Assembly: GCF_002632465.1 (NCBI RefSeq)
Contig: NZ_NIBS01000005.1
Coordinates: 124,001-188,000 of the forward strand
Length of the DNA: 64,000 bases
From: Xenorhabdus budapestensis
Lineage (GTDB): Bacteria > Pseudomonadota > Gammaproteobacteria > Enterobacterales > Enterobacteriaceae
Reading direction: 5' to 3'
The notes beneath the pieces were generated by a model, which was not told the origin of the DNA, did not search any database, and saw only the letters and a list, made by a program, of their open reading frames with translations. Within the stretch, counting starts at the first letter, position 1, and each line of letters starts with the position of its first letter. Of this stretch, positions 18,626-27,323 are shown in pieces. The translations under genes and the position numbers were made by a program.

Positions 18626-19180
18626 TTATTTTAGATAACTATCAGACAACTTATAAAAATCTTGCCCTTGTAATGAAAATACTTTTATGAAATTTGGACC
18701 AGGAGAGCCACGCCCGATTGTTCTCCATGCAACTATCTCTACATTAGATATTTTATTACTTTTTGCTATATTTATGGCATTTGTAATTAATCGTCGGTAG
18801 GCTAAAAATTTCGAGTGAGTTCCATCATTCGCAGTCGCGATCATACTATCAATTCTGTCCTTTATATCATTTTTAATATTAGGGTATTGCTGAAATCCTT
18901 CTATTGTCCGAGGCCCTGAAATTAGTCCAATTAATTTATTTCCATGTTTTGGTACATCAAGTTCATGTGCTTTAGGGGACTTAACTCTGTTTAATAAGGC
19001 ATCATGCATATACTGCATAGTATCTTTAGCTTCTTTTTCATCATACTTTGTTCCCAATGAATCTGGAGATTTTGTCTCCGCCAACAACACCATCAACATC
19101 GCTTTCTGTTCAGGAGTCAGATAAAAGACAGTTTCATTAAGTAACGTCCGGTTATTCCGCATAATAATAAATTTAGACAT
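18626..19180 (-). CDS. Putative SleB-like cell-wall hydrolase, possible effector
   Basis: A 184-residue protein without a signal peptide. The arrangement YLTPEQKAMLMVLLAET, then ALLNRVKSP, then GFQQYP resembles the hydrolase_2 (SleB/CwlJ) domain, where the early Glu and the LNRV segment are conserved. I recognise the layout, not a close homologue, so the assignment is tentative. It is AT-rich compared with the paa genes and lies on the opposite strand to its neighbours, which suggests acquisition. A secreted small partner follows on the same transcript, as in effector-immunity pairs. Confidence 0.45.
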   Translation of the reverse strand: MSKFIIMRNNRTLLNETVFYLTPEQKAMLMVLLAETKSPDSLGTKYDEKEAKDTMQYMHDALLNRVKSPKAHELDVPKHGNKLIGLISGPRTIEGFQQYPNIKNDIKDRIDSMIATANDGTHSKFLAYRRLITNAINIAKSNKISNVEIVAWRTIGRGSPGPNFIKVFSLQGQDFYKLSDSYLK

Positions 19181-19591
19181 AGTTATTTATCTTTTTTTTG
19201 GTTAAATCCGTTCCCTAACCCATTGCATTATAATAAAAATGTCTTATGAACAAATCAAACTAGTGTCCAGTAAGACAGCTCTTATTTTTTAATTATGCTT
19301 TTCATCTTTCAGAGTATAATTATCAACAATAGAAATTATTTATTACCGTTCTATATCCTCAGTGTTTGTGACAATCAATACATAAAAAATATAGACAATC
19401 CATTTATTTCAGTAAGTTATGTGACAAACATCAATTTTAAACATGCACTTCTAAAATATTACTTTAAAAAGTTAATCGGTTTCTGATTCTCCTGATAGAG
19501 TTATTAATTAATTTAATAAAAAATTTATCCTCAACACCTATTGGATTGCTCAAACATCCACAAATCCTAAAAATTAAAAATAAGGAAAGAT
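19181..19591. other. AT-rich gap without a convincing gene
   Basis: This stretch separates the putative hydrolase from the DHFR-like gene. A 63-codon frame at 19295-19486 has no ribosome binding site and is AT-driven, so I do not call it. It should contain the promoters of both flanking divergent genes. No palindrome or repeat stands out. Confidence 0.4.
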
Positions 19592-20134
19592 ATGTCAAAG
19601 CTCGTTTATTATGTTGCCGCCACAATGGATGGTTATATCGCTACAGAAAACCATGAATTAGGTTGGTTAGAGACATTTACCCTCAGCGATGATGCCACTC
19701 CTTACGAGAAATTTTATCAAAGCATTGGCGCGGCAATTATAGGTGCAGGCACTTATGAATGGATTATGAAAAATACTTCTGGTCACTGGCCATATCAGAA
19801 TATTCCCTCTTTTATTCTCTCCTCCAGAAATTTGTCCATTCCGGCAGAAATAAATGCTGTTGTCACGCATGATTCAGCCAATCAAATTGCTGTCAAAGCA
19901 AAAGCGGCAGCTAAAGGTAAAGATGTTTGGGTCATTGGTGGAGGGAAAACGGCTGCATTTTTTGCAGATGCAGGAGAATTACAACAACTGTTTATTACTA
20001 CGGTTCCCGTGTTTTTAGGCTCAGGCATTCGCGTTCTGCCAGTCAGCCATTCGATTCAGGCAATACCTAATAAACAGCAATTGTTGAGCAGTGGCGCAAT
20101 CGAAACCATTATGGATATCAAGTCAACAGCATGA
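19592..20134 (+). CDS. Dihydrofolate reductase family protein (RibD C-terminal fold)
   Basis: A 180-residue protein beginning SKLVYYVAATMDGYIATEN, the signature of the DHFR/RibD_C superfamily. The NADPH-binding segment is KDVWVIGGGKTAAFF and the C-terminal strand is FITTVPVFLGSGIRVLP. Such stand-alone proteins are NADPH-dependent reductases of unknown substrate. AAGGAAAGAT precedes the ATG. It lies 22 nt before the PRD regulator gene, so the two may be co-transcribed. It is not the housekeeping folate enzyme. Confidence 0.85.
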   Translation: MSKLVYYVAATMDGYIATENHELGWLETFTLSDDATPYEKFYQSIGAAIIGAGTYEWIMKNTSGHWPYQNIPSFILSSRNLSIPAEINAVVTHDSANQIAVKAKAAAKGKDVWVIGGGKTAAFFADAGELQQLFITTVPVFLGSGIRVLPVSHSIQAIPNKQQLLSSGAIETIMDIKSTA

Positions 20135-20155
20135 TTATTTGCAAAAGGTATCGCC

Positions 20156-22075
20156 GTGGCCCTGTTCCCCTATTCTCGCCTTGTCTATATCTTTGAGGCC
20201 GTTCAGGCAGCAATATTGCCACAGGCTGAATTAGCAAAACGCTTTGCAGTTTCCAGCCGGACTATCCGTACAGATATAGCTGAATTGAATGATATTCTGC
20301 GCGATTATGGAACGCAGATCTTTTATAAACGTAAGGTCGGTTATACTCTTCACATTGAAGATCCTTCACTATTTGCTTCCCTGATCCAACAAAAGCAGAC
20401 GATCAGAACGATCCCACACACAGCCGATGATCGCATTGATGCTTTGCTCTTCAAACTGCTAATGGGTTCAGCACCCATCAAACTGGATAATATTGCGGAA
20501 GAATGGTCTATCAGCCGTAGCACGCTGCAACATGGTATGGGCGTTATACGTGAGATCTTAAGCAAATATCCCCTGCAATTGGAAAGTACTCCCCATTTGG
20601 GTACTAAATTAAGTGGCGATGAAAGATTAATTCGTGCCTGCCTGACGGATACTTTGATCCACCGCTTTTTACTGGCTTTTGAACCCTCTCTCAGCCAGTT
20701 CAGGCCGGATATTCTGACCAATATCGATCTGACCTATATTGAAAAAAACCTGCAAAACAGCCTGACCCGATTTGATATCCGCTTGACCAGTGAAGGGCGA
20801 CAATATCTGATATTCAACTGTGCGGTTTCTATTCTCAGAATGAGTCACAGCCATCGACTTCCCTCTGGTTCAGTCAGTGAGCTGGATAACGCGATCCAAA
20901 ATGCAGTACATGAAATTTCAAAAGCATTGAGTCTCTTTTGGAACAATGGTATGCCTGCCGCAGAAACATTCTATCTCGGCAGGCAGATCGCTGCTCAGCG
21001 AATTCCAAAACCGAATACTCTCACCAGTCAACTCACTGATAGCCATCAATGGGTGGGAGATATCCTTAACTACATCAGTCAATCCTATAACTATGACTTA
21101 TGTCATGACAGCAAGTTAAGACACGATCTTGCGGCTCATTTAGCGGTATTAGTCAGCCGGTTACAGAATCAAATCAATACGAAAAACCCGCTGTTAGCCG
21201 AGATCAAACTATATTATCCGTTCGCCTATGATGTGGTCGTCAGCGCTCTGAGCCGTATAGAAGATCAATTTCCTTGTGTTGTTGGTGAAGATGAACTTGG
21301 CTATCTGGCTGTACATATCGGCGTTGGCCTTGAGCGTCATTATAACCGGGTTAACCATGTGCTGATCGTCACCGATGTTGGTAATGCTACCCAACGGATG
21401 ATCGAGGCCCAAATTGCCCGTGAATTCCCCCAACTCAGTATCCAACGTGTCTTGCTGCCTCACGAATACGATTTATTAGAATATGTGGAAGAGAACTTCG
21501 TCATCACAACTTTGCACTTGCATGAAAAAAATAAACCTGTCACCAAAATCTCCGCATTTCCGACTTCCTATCAACTGAAGCAGATTCGGCAACTGGTCAT
21601 GCAGGATCAGACCTATCCTTACATTCTTGAACGTTTTTTTGATGAACGTTATTTCATGATTATCAAAGATGAAATGACTCAGAAAGACTTGTTTAAAAAG
21701 GTTTGCCGTAAATTACAGGCAGATGGCTATGTGGAAGAAAACTTCTGCGCTTCGTTGACCGAACGGGAATCGATTATCTCCACGCTATTAGGTGAGAATA
21801 TTGCACTGCCGCACACATTAGGGTTATTGGCACTAAAAACAGTTGTCGTCACCATCCTTGCCCCTAAAGGAATTGAATGGAACAAGGAAACAAAAGAGCA
21901 GGCAAACGTTATTTTCCTGCTTGCTATCAGCAAAGATGATTATGAAGAAGCCATGGCGATTTATGATCTGTTTGTTACATTCGTCAGGGAAAAAGCGACA
22001 AAAAGACTATTGCGGAGCAGAAACTTCCTTGATTTTCAGATAATAGCCAGAGACAGTCTTACCCGCTCTCGCTGA
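20156..22075 (+). CDS. PRD-containing transcriptional regulator with PTS EIIB- and EIIA-like domains
   Basis: A 639-residue BglG/MtlR-type activator. Two N-terminal helix-turn-helix segments (LAKRFAVSSRTIRTDIAEL and IAEEWSISRSTLQHGM) precede two PRD domains at about residues 180-410, the second containing LGYLAVHIGVGLERHY. An EIIB-like Rossmann segment (VLIVTDVGNATQRM) follows, without the usual Cys. The last ~130 residues are an EIIA-like domain with the phosphorylatable His in ENIALPHT. Phosphorylation by the PTS should control it. The start is a GTG. The target is almost certainly the cluster that follows from 22334. Confidence 0.9.
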   Translation: MALFPYSRLVYIFEAVQAAILPQAELAKRFAVSSRTIRTDIAELNDILRDYGTQIFYKRKVGYTLHIEDPSLFASLIQQKQTIRTIPHTADDRIDALLFKLLMGSAPIKLDNIAEEWSISRSTLQHGMGVIREILSKYPLQLESTPHLGTKLSGDERLIRACLTDTLIHRFLLAFEPSLSQFRPDILTNIDLTYIEKNLQNSLTRFDIRLTSEGRQYLIFNCAVSILRMSHSHRLPSGSVSELDNAIQNAVHEISKALSLFWNNGMPAAETFYLGRQIAAQRIPKPNTLTSQLTDSHQWVGDILNYISQSYNYDLCHDSKLRHDLAAHLAVLVSRLQNQINTKNPLLAEIKLYYPFAYDVVVSALSRIEDQFPCVVGEDELGYLAVHIGVGLERHYNRVNHVLIVTDVGNATQRMIEAQIAREFPQLSIQRVLLPHEYDLLEYVEENFVITTLHLHEKNKPVTKISAFPTSYQLKQIRQLVMQDQTYPYILERFFDERYFMIIKDEMTQKDLFKKVCRKLQADGYVEENFCASLTERESIISTLLGENIALPHTLGLLALKTVVVTILAPKGIEWNKETKEQANVIFLLAISKDDYEEAMAIYDLFVTFVREKATKRLLRSRNFLDFQIIARDSLTRSR

Positions 22076-22333
22076 ATAAATATGTGTCGATTATCAAACA
22101 TCAGCAGAAACCAAAGATTATAATGTGACCAGATTCGCAGGTTGAGAAAATTCTCCCTCCCTGTTTTTTACTCAAATATGCCCCAAAATCCCACAGTGGC
22201 TAACCATTTTCAGTTAATTTCCACTTTGAAACGGAAATCAGCCAACTCCAAAGCCGAAAATAAAATCGCTAAAGTCATCTCAGTAAAAAAACACCACGTT
22301 AGCCTAATGGTCGATTTGATGGGGAAACCAGTT

Positions 22334-22672
22334 ATGAATAATCTCCCTGTGCGTTTCAACATGGCAAAAGAGACTCATGATCCCGAAATTGTCAGCCAAA
22401 AATTACTGAGGCTTATTGGTGTATGGCTGGAAGAGGCGGGTGCTTATACCACCGAAGTTCAGCAACAGATGTTGGAATTTCATGTCAAATCTATGGTCAT
22501 GAGAGCCAAAACAAAAGAGCCTTTGCCAGAAGTGGATTATTCTCTGTTTGATGAAATCTCACCAGAATCCATCACATTGGCTGCCCAAGTCGTCGAATCC
22601 CTCCCCGGATTAGCCGCCGAAGAGGTTTATCTGCTATCTGTGCACTTTGAAATTGCACGTTCCAATCCTTAA
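22334..22672 (+). CDS. PRD-domain protein, EF_0829/AHA_3910 family
   Basis: A small stand-alone PRD-like protein, 112 residues from ATG 22334 (NNLPVRFNMAKETHDPE). The open frame extends upstream to 22142, but that part is Lys/Asn-rich and unlike the family, so I take the downstream start. The C-terminal half reads PGLAAEEVYLLSVHFEIA, with a His as in PRD phosphorylation sites. It is the first member of a conserved cluster known from Enterococcus faecalis and Aeromonas hydrophila. Its exact role is unknown; phospho-dependent regulation is likely. Confidence 0.75.
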   Translation: MNNLPVRFNMAKETHDPEIVSQKLLRLIGVWLEEAGAYTTEVQQQMLEFHVKSMVMRAKTKEPLPEVDYSLFDEISPESITLAAQVVESLPGLAAEEVYLLSVHFEIARSNP

Positions 22673-22732
22673 CCGTCAGAGACAAGGTTTTCGGGAATCG
22701 TATTTTGGCAAGGATATTTTGGAGATAACATT

Positions 22733-23116
22733 ATGAAAAAACAAATCATTGTGGTGATTGGTGATCGTTTAGGTAAAGGACAAAATGTGGCTGCCGGTGT
22801 TGAAGCTGCTGGCGGCAAAGCGATAGTCATTTCCGGCATAGCCGCAGATATGAAACTGGGTGATGTAATGCACAGTGAACACGGGGATATCGGTATCTCT
22901 TTCTGCGGAAGTGGAGGTGCTGGCGCAATCACGGCACAGAACAAATATGGCTATAAAATTCGCCACGGTATGCGTTCCATTGAAGAAGGCGAAACCGCCA
23001 TCCACGAAGGCTGTACTGTGCTTGGATTTGGTTTTATGGATAAAGCTGAGCTGGGCGAACGCCTTGTACGGGCTTTTTTATCCACAAAATCAAACAGTCA
23101 AAAACAGGAAAGTTAA
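22733..23116 (+). CDS. Glycine-rich SFCGS family protein (EF_0830 type)
   Basis: A 127-residue soluble protein with the family signature ISFCGSGGAGAITAQNKYG near residue 65. It begins with a beta-strand/glycine loop (QIIVVIGDRLGKGQNVAAG). The family is uncharacterised and occurs only with the DUF4312, DUF4311 and DUF4310 partners found here. The invariant Cys in SFCGS is an attractive candidate for a phosphocysteine as in PTS EIIB proteins, but that is my inference. A GGAGATAAC ribosome binding site is present. The next gene begins 2 nt after the stop. Confidence 0.85.
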   Translation: MKKQIIVVIGDRLGKGQNVAAGVEAAGGKAIVISGIAADMKLGDVMHSEHGDIGISFCGSGGAGAITAQNKYGYKIRHGMRSIEEGETAIHEGCTVLGFGFMDKAELGERLVRAFLSTKSNSQKQES

Positions 23117-23118
23117 TC

Positions 23119-23418
23119 ATGAAATCGGTGCTCGAAACCTCAGTTAGGGTCAGCGGCGTCGGTGATACTAAACAAAAAGCCGTCTCCGATGCGCTGAATG
23201 CAGTACAACGCACGGTACTGAAAGGAACATCCCACCTGATCCTGCGCATTGAACCGAAGGATGTTGCCATTATCAAAGCCACCAGCACAGTGACAACAGA
23301 TAAGTTCCTGTTCTTTTTCCTGCCTCGTCAACGTGAACACTATTCCGTTGTACTGGATGTTTTCGTCAATGTCACCTTGCTGGATGTACAAGCCATTCAT
23401 TTCAGTCAATTATCGTAA
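23119..23418 (+). CDS. DUF4312 family protein (EF_0831 type)
   Basis: A 99-residue protein with GVGDTKQKAVSDALNAVQR near the N-terminus and FFFLPRQREHYSVVLDVFVNV near the C-terminus, matching the small DUF4312 family. No membrane segment or catalytic motif is apparent. It is always encoded with the SFCGS protein and two membrane proteins, so a soluble or peripheral component of the same complex is likely. It starts 2 nt after the preceding gene. Confidence 0.82.
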   Translation: MKSVLETSVRVSGVGDTKQKAVSDALNAVQRTVLKGTSHLILRIEPKDVAIIKATSTVTTDKFLFFFLPRQREHYSVVLDVFVNVTLLDVQAIHFSQLS

Positions 23419-23444
23419 AGCCTGATTGATATGGGGAAAATCTT

Positions 23445-24236
23445 ATGGGAGCTACAGCGTCATTTCTCGAAATACTCAGTATGTCATTCCTGATTGGTGG
23501 CCTGTGCGGTTTTGGCCTCGGTGCTGGAGCAGCCCGCATGTTCCATGCTCCGACAGTACAGGGAATGGGCGCTTTCCGCACACTAGGAGAATTAAATTCC
23601 TGCGAAGGTGATCCCGCATCCCACTTCTCTTTTGGACTTGGTTTCTTCTTTAACGCTTGGGCTTCATCCGTCGCTGCCGGAGCGTTCACACAAGATGTCG
23701 ATCATCGCATTATTCCCAATTGGGGAGCCGCTGCCCTGATGATCAAGAACCGCAATGTAGCAGAGACGCTGCATAACCCCAAAAGAATGGCCATTGCCTG
23801 TGGGATCGTCGGTGCACTGTTAGTCGCTTTCCTGAACACCACCGCTTCTGCTGTTCCGACAGCTTTACAAACTACCGCCACCAATGTGTTGGTGCCTGCT
23901 GCTAATTTACTGGTCAATACCGTGATGCCTGTACTGTTTTGGCTGGCAGCTATGGATGCCGGTCGCCGCTCCGGTTTCTGGGCCACCCTGTTTGGCGGCT
24001 GCGCGCAATTGATTATGGGGAATGCCATTCCCGGTCTGGTTCTCGGTATCCTGATCGGGAAAGGCGTCGATGACAATGGCTGGAATAAAGTGACCCGAAC
24101 CATGCTGGTCGCCGTCGTTTTACTGTTTGTCCTCAGCGGCTTCTTCCGTGAATTCGATCTTAAACTATTGACCGTTTTCACACTGGAAACGCCGAACTGG
24201 CTGCAACATATCCATCAACTATTGAGTGGAAAATAA
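23445..24236 (+). CDS. DUF4311 membrane protein (EF_0832 type), putative transporter subunit
   Basis: A 263-residue integral membrane protein. The N-terminal helix carries FLIGGLCGFGLGAGAARMFH, and several further hydrophobic helices follow, for example VLVPAANLLVNTVMPVLFWL and MLVAVVLLFVLSGFF. The acidic loop ELNSCEGDPASHF may be functional. No biochemical role is established. With the next membrane protein it probably forms the channel of a transporter linked to this catabolic cluster. Confidence 0.82.
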   Translation: MGATASFLEILSMSFLIGGLCGFGLGAGAARMFHAPTVQGMGAFRTLGELNSCEGDPASHFSFGLGFFFNAWASSVAAGAFTQDVDHRIIPNWGAAALMIKNRNVAETLHNPKRMAIACGIVGALLVAFLNTTASAVPTALQTTATNVLVPAANLLVNTVMPVLFWLAAMDAGRRSGFWATLFGGCAQLIMGNAIPGLVLGILIGKGVDDNGWNKVTRTMLVAVVLLFVLSGFFREFDLKLLTVFTLETPNWLQHIHQLLSGK

Positions 24237-24255
24237 TATTGAGTGGAAAATAACC
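24222..24255 (+). repeat. Short direct repeat duplicating a stop/RBS segment
   Basis: ATTGAGTGGAAAATA occurs twice in tandem between the DUF4311 and DUF4310 genes. The first copy ends the upstream gene and the second supplies the GAGTGG ribosome binding site of the next. It looks like a replication-slippage duplication that separated two genes which would otherwise overlap. Confidence 0.7.
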
Positions 24256-24906
24256 ATGAATACAGAACTGAACAAAAGCGATTTCTGGTATGCAGAATGG
24301 ACATTCCCGCTGTTTGTCGGTCTGCTGTCAGCCGGAATTTTTGCCGGTACACATATGTACGTCGTATATGGATTCGGCGCATTCAATGAAGTGGCATTCG
24401 TCGCTATGTTGCGCTCCGGCATTGATACCGGAGCTTACGGCGCAGTGGCCGCATTCGGAGCCAGTTTTCTGTTCGCCCGGATCATCGAAGGTTCATTAGT
24501 CGGGATCCTGGATATCGGTGGTGCCCTGCAAACGGGTATCGGTTTGGGTGTTCCTGCGCTGCTGCTGGCAGGGGGTTTTGATTTTCTGGTCACCAATTTC
24601 TGGGCTTCACTGCTCACTGGCATGTTATTGGGTGTTGCGGTCGGACTACTCATTATCCTTGCCCGGAAATTCACCGTTAATCAGGGAAATTCCACCTTTG
24701 GAGCGGATGTCATGATGGGTGCCGGTAACGCTTCCGGTCGCTTTCTCGGCCCATTAATCATTCTGGCAGCGATGGCGGCTTCGATTCCCATTGGTATCGG
24801 TTCACTGGTTGGTGCGCTACTCTTTTATTTATGGAAAAAACCGGTTGCAGGTGGCGCTATTTTGGGTGCGATGGTACTCGGTTATTTCTTCCCTCTTTCT
24901 GCGTAA
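24256..24906 (+). CDS. DUF4310 membrane protein (EF_0833 type), putative transporter subunit
   Basis: A 216-residue integral membrane protein with about six hydrophobic segments, for example TFPLFVGLLSAGIFAGTHMY and ASLLTGMLLGVAVGLLIILA. GADVMMGAGNASGRFLGPLI is a conserved-looking loop. I start it at ATG 24256, after the duplicated GAGTGG, not at 24226 inside the upstream gene. It pairs with the DUF4311 protein as the membrane part of an uncharacterised transport system. Confidence 0.82.
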   Translation: MNTELNKSDFWYAEWTFPLFVGLLSAGIFAGTHMYVVYGFGAFNEVAFVAMLRSGIDTGAYGAVAAFGASFLFARIIEGSLVGILDIGGALQTGIGLGVPALLLAGGFDFLVTNFWASLLTGMLLGVAVGLLIILARKFTVNQGNSTFGADVMMGAGNASGRFLGPLIILAAMAASIPIGIGSLVGALLFYLWKKPVAGGAILGAMVLGYFFPLSA

Positions 24907-24931
24907 AGATCCTACGTAAAGAATCGCTATC

Positions 24932-26086
24932 ATGTATGACTTAATCATCAGACAGGGAAAACTCATCAACGGAGATATCATTGATATCATCGTTAATCAT
25001 GGCAGGATAATCGATATCGGCCCTGCTGTGGCAACGGGATTGAATGCCAACAAAGAGATTAATTTGTACGGTCATTACCACATCAGCGCGGGCTGGATTG
25101 ATGCCCACACGCATTGCTACCCACAATCTCCTCTCTATTTTGATGACCCAGATTTAATCGGCGTAGCCAGTGGTGTCACAACGGTGGTCGATGCCGGTAG
25201 CACAGGAGCGGATGATATTGACCATTTTTATACTACAGCACGTAAGGCGAAAACCCATGTCTACGCTTTCCTGAATATTGCCCGTACCGGTATCAGGAAC
25301 CAGAACGAACTGGCAGATTTAACCCAGATTGACGATAACAGCCTGCAAGATGCCGTCAAACGCCATGCCGGATTTGTCATTGGCTTGAAAGCCCGTATGA
25401 GCAAAAGCGTGGTGGGCGAAAATGGCCTCCAACCTCTGCTCAAAGCAAAAATGATGCAGCAAAAGAACGGATTGCCATTGATGGTGCATATCGGCAATCC
25501 CCCACCCAATCTGGAGGAAATTGCTGATCAACTGGCCAAAGGCGATATCATCACCCACTGCTTTAACGGCAAACCGAACCGCATCCTTGATAACGAAGGT
25601 GATCTGAAACCCGCCATTCAACGGGCAATAGAGCGAGGGATCATCTTAGATGTAGGGCATGGTACAGAAAGTTTCAGCTTCAGGATTGCGGAACAAGCCA
25701 TACGCTCCGCAGCCTATCCCCATATGATCAGTTCCGATATTTACCAACGAAACCGGATGGGCGGGCCGGTTTATAGCCTCGCTACCGTAATGAATAAATT
25801 CCTCAGTATGGGAGTTTCCCCTGAACGAGTCCTTAGCTGTGTCACGATCAATGCAGCAAATTTCCTGCGTTTGCCACGCAAAGGCCGGCTGGAACGTGGT
25901 TTTGATGGTGATATCACGATTTTTGAGCTGAAAAATCAACATATTGAGCTTGTGGATGCCGAAGGAGAAGTCAGAGTCGGCACTCAACAATTTATTCCCA
26001 TTGCCGCTATCGTTTCTGGCACAGATATCGTAGTGGCAGATCCGATAGTGACCAACAGGAGCACTCACAATGACATCTCTGTATGA
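24932..26086 (+). CDS. Amidohydrolase/deacetylase family metalloenzyme (EF_0837 type)
   Basis: A 384-residue amidohydrolase-superfamily enzyme. The first metal pair is in SAGWIDAHTHCYP. A probable bridging Lys lies in FVIGLKARMSKSV, and later His ligands in GLPLMVHIGNPP and IITHCFNGK, with the final Asp in ISSDIYQRN. The family (dihydroorotase/deacetylase-like) is paired with the DgaE-type enzyme in many genomes, which suggests it removes an acyl group from an amino-acid- or amino-sugar-like compound before deamination. The 3' end overlaps the next gene by 17 nt. Confidence 0.87.
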   Translation: MYDLIIRQGKLINGDIIDIIVNHGRIIDIGPAVATGLNANKEINLYGHYHISAGWIDAHTHCYPQSPLYFDDPDLIGVASGVTTVVDAGSTGADDIDHFYTTARKAKTHVYAFLNIARTGIRNQNELADLTQIDDNSLQDAVKRHAGFVIGLKARMSKSVVGENGLQPLLKAKMMQQKNGLPLMVHIGNPPPNLEEIADQLAKGDIITHCFNGKPNRILDNEGDLKPAIQRAIERGIILDVGHGTESFSFRIAEQAIRSAAYPHMISSDIYQRNRMGGPVYSLATVMNKFLSMGVSPERVLSCVTINAANFLRLPRKGRLERGFDGDITIFELKNQHIELVDAEGEVRVGTQQFIPIAAIVSGTDIVVADPIVTNRSTHNDISV

Positions 26087-27182
26087 AAAATATCAATTGC
26101 GACAGGTCATCAATGCTGCCGGACGGATGACCGCACTGGGCGTTTCAACACCACGTCCTGACGTGATTGAACAGGTCACCACAGGACTTCACCATTATTT
26201 TGAGATGGATGACCTGATAAATAAAACAGGAGTATATATTGCCAATTTACTTGGCGTAGAAAACGCAGTTATCGTCTCCTGCGCTTCAGCAGGGATCGCC
26301 CAATCTGTGGCAGCGGTGATAACCAAAGATGACAATGACTTGGTATTTAATCTGCACAACTCAGGGAAATCCATTCCCCGTGACATCATCATTGCCAAAG
26401 GACATAACGTAAACTTTGGTGCTCCTGTTGAGACGATGATGACATTGGGTGGCGGCAGAGTCATCGAAGCAGGTTTTGCCAACGAATGCACTCCCTTTCA
26501 ACTGGCCGCTAAAATCACCTCTCAAACCGCTGCTATCCTCTATATCAAATCACACCATGCTGTCCAGAAAAGTATGCTGACTGCCGCACAGGCGGCTGAC
26601 ATCGCACATCAGCACAACCTGCCTTTAATTGTGGATGCCGCAGCCGAGGAAGATTTAACCCTTTATTACCAGCAAGGCGCGGATTTGGTGATCTACAGCG
26701 GAGCCAAAGCGATTGAAGGCCCTACCAGCGGCTTGGTGATTGGCAGACAACCTTATGTTGAGTGGGTTAAACGGCAAAGTCACGGTATCGGGCGCGCCAT
26801 GAAAATCGGCAAAGAGGGCATTCTTGGCCTGACATTAGCTATCGAGCAGTACCTTAAAGCCAAAAAAGAAACCGGTACTGAGATGATCGCAAGATTGGAA
26901 CCATTTATTGAAAAACTTAATCACATTCCCGGCATATCCGCCAAAATCGTCTGGGACAGCGCTGGTCGCGATATAGCACGGGCTGAGATTACTTTCGACG
27001 AACAAAGAATTAATAAAAATACATTTGAAATTCTGGCACAACTCCGACAAGGCAATATTGCGATTTATTTTCGGGAATATAAAGCCAATGAAGGTAAAGT
27101 GGAGGCGGATATCCGTAGTGTTTCTACACAACAACTTGATACGATTGCTGCGGAAATCAGACGGGTTGTAATACAGGAATGA
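26070..27182 (+). CDS. DgaE-like pyridoxal-phosphate ammonia-lyase (SelA-related)
   Basis: A 370-residue PLP enzyme of the SelA-related group that includes Salmonella DgaE, a D-glucosaminate-6-phosphate ammonia-lyase. The PLP lysine is in LVIYSGAKAIEGPTSG and the cofactor Asp in LPLIVDAAAEEDL. The N-terminus YQLRQVINAAGRMTALGVS is typical. If the substrate is the same, the product would be KDGP. The KDGP aldolase that usually follows (DgaF/EF_0839 type) is not in the window, so the pathway would need an aldolase from elsewhere (for example Eda). The substrate assignment is inference. Confidence 0.85.
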   Translation: MTSLYEKYQLRQVINAAGRMTALGVSTPRPDVIEQVTTGLHHYFEMDDLINKTGVYIANLLGVENAVIVSCASAGIAQSVAAVITKDDNDLVFNLHNSGKSIPRDIIIAKGHNVNFGAPVETMMTLGGGRVIEAGFANECTPFQLAAKITSQTAAILYIKSHHAVQKSMLTAAQAADIAHQHNLPLIVDAAAEEDLTLYYQQGADLVIYSGAKAIEGPTSGLVIGRQPYVEWVKRQSHGIGRAMKIGKEGILGLTLAIEQYLKAKKETGTEMIARLEPFIEKLNHIPGISAKIVWDSAGRDIARAEITFDEQRINKNTFEILAQLRQGNIAIYFREYKANEGKVEADIRSVSTQQLDTIAAEIRRVVIQE

Positions 27183-27207
27183 CAAATATTTTTAACGCCA
27201 AAAAGTA

Positions 27208-27268
27208 CATCATCCCTTAGATTCCAAGTTGCAACCAGCAAATCTGCAACTTGGAAAACAACGGATAT
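27208..27268. repeat. Inverted repeat after the DgaE-like gene, degenerate repeat-family copy
   Basis: A perfect 12-bp stem: TTCCAAGTTGCA at 27222-27233 and TGCAACTTGGAA at 27245-27256 with an 11-nt loop. The flanks (CCCTTAGATTCC and AACAACGGATATA) resemble the short repeat family at 121 and 27859. It lies 39 nt after the last gene of the operon and could also act as a terminator, although no T run follows. Confidence 0.5.
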
Positions 27269-27323
27269 ATTCTCGATGCTTCTTTCATTGCTCAAATTAA
27301 TTTCGGCATAAAAGGGTAAGATA

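Noticed and set aside
19295-19486. 63-codon plus-strand frame upstream of the DHFR-like gene
   Set aside because: AT-rich, no ribosome binding site and no recognisable protein features; probably chance.
22142-22333. N-terminal extension of the small PRD protein
   Set aside because: The segment is Lys/Asn-rich and unlike the family; the ATG at 22334 gives the usual length.
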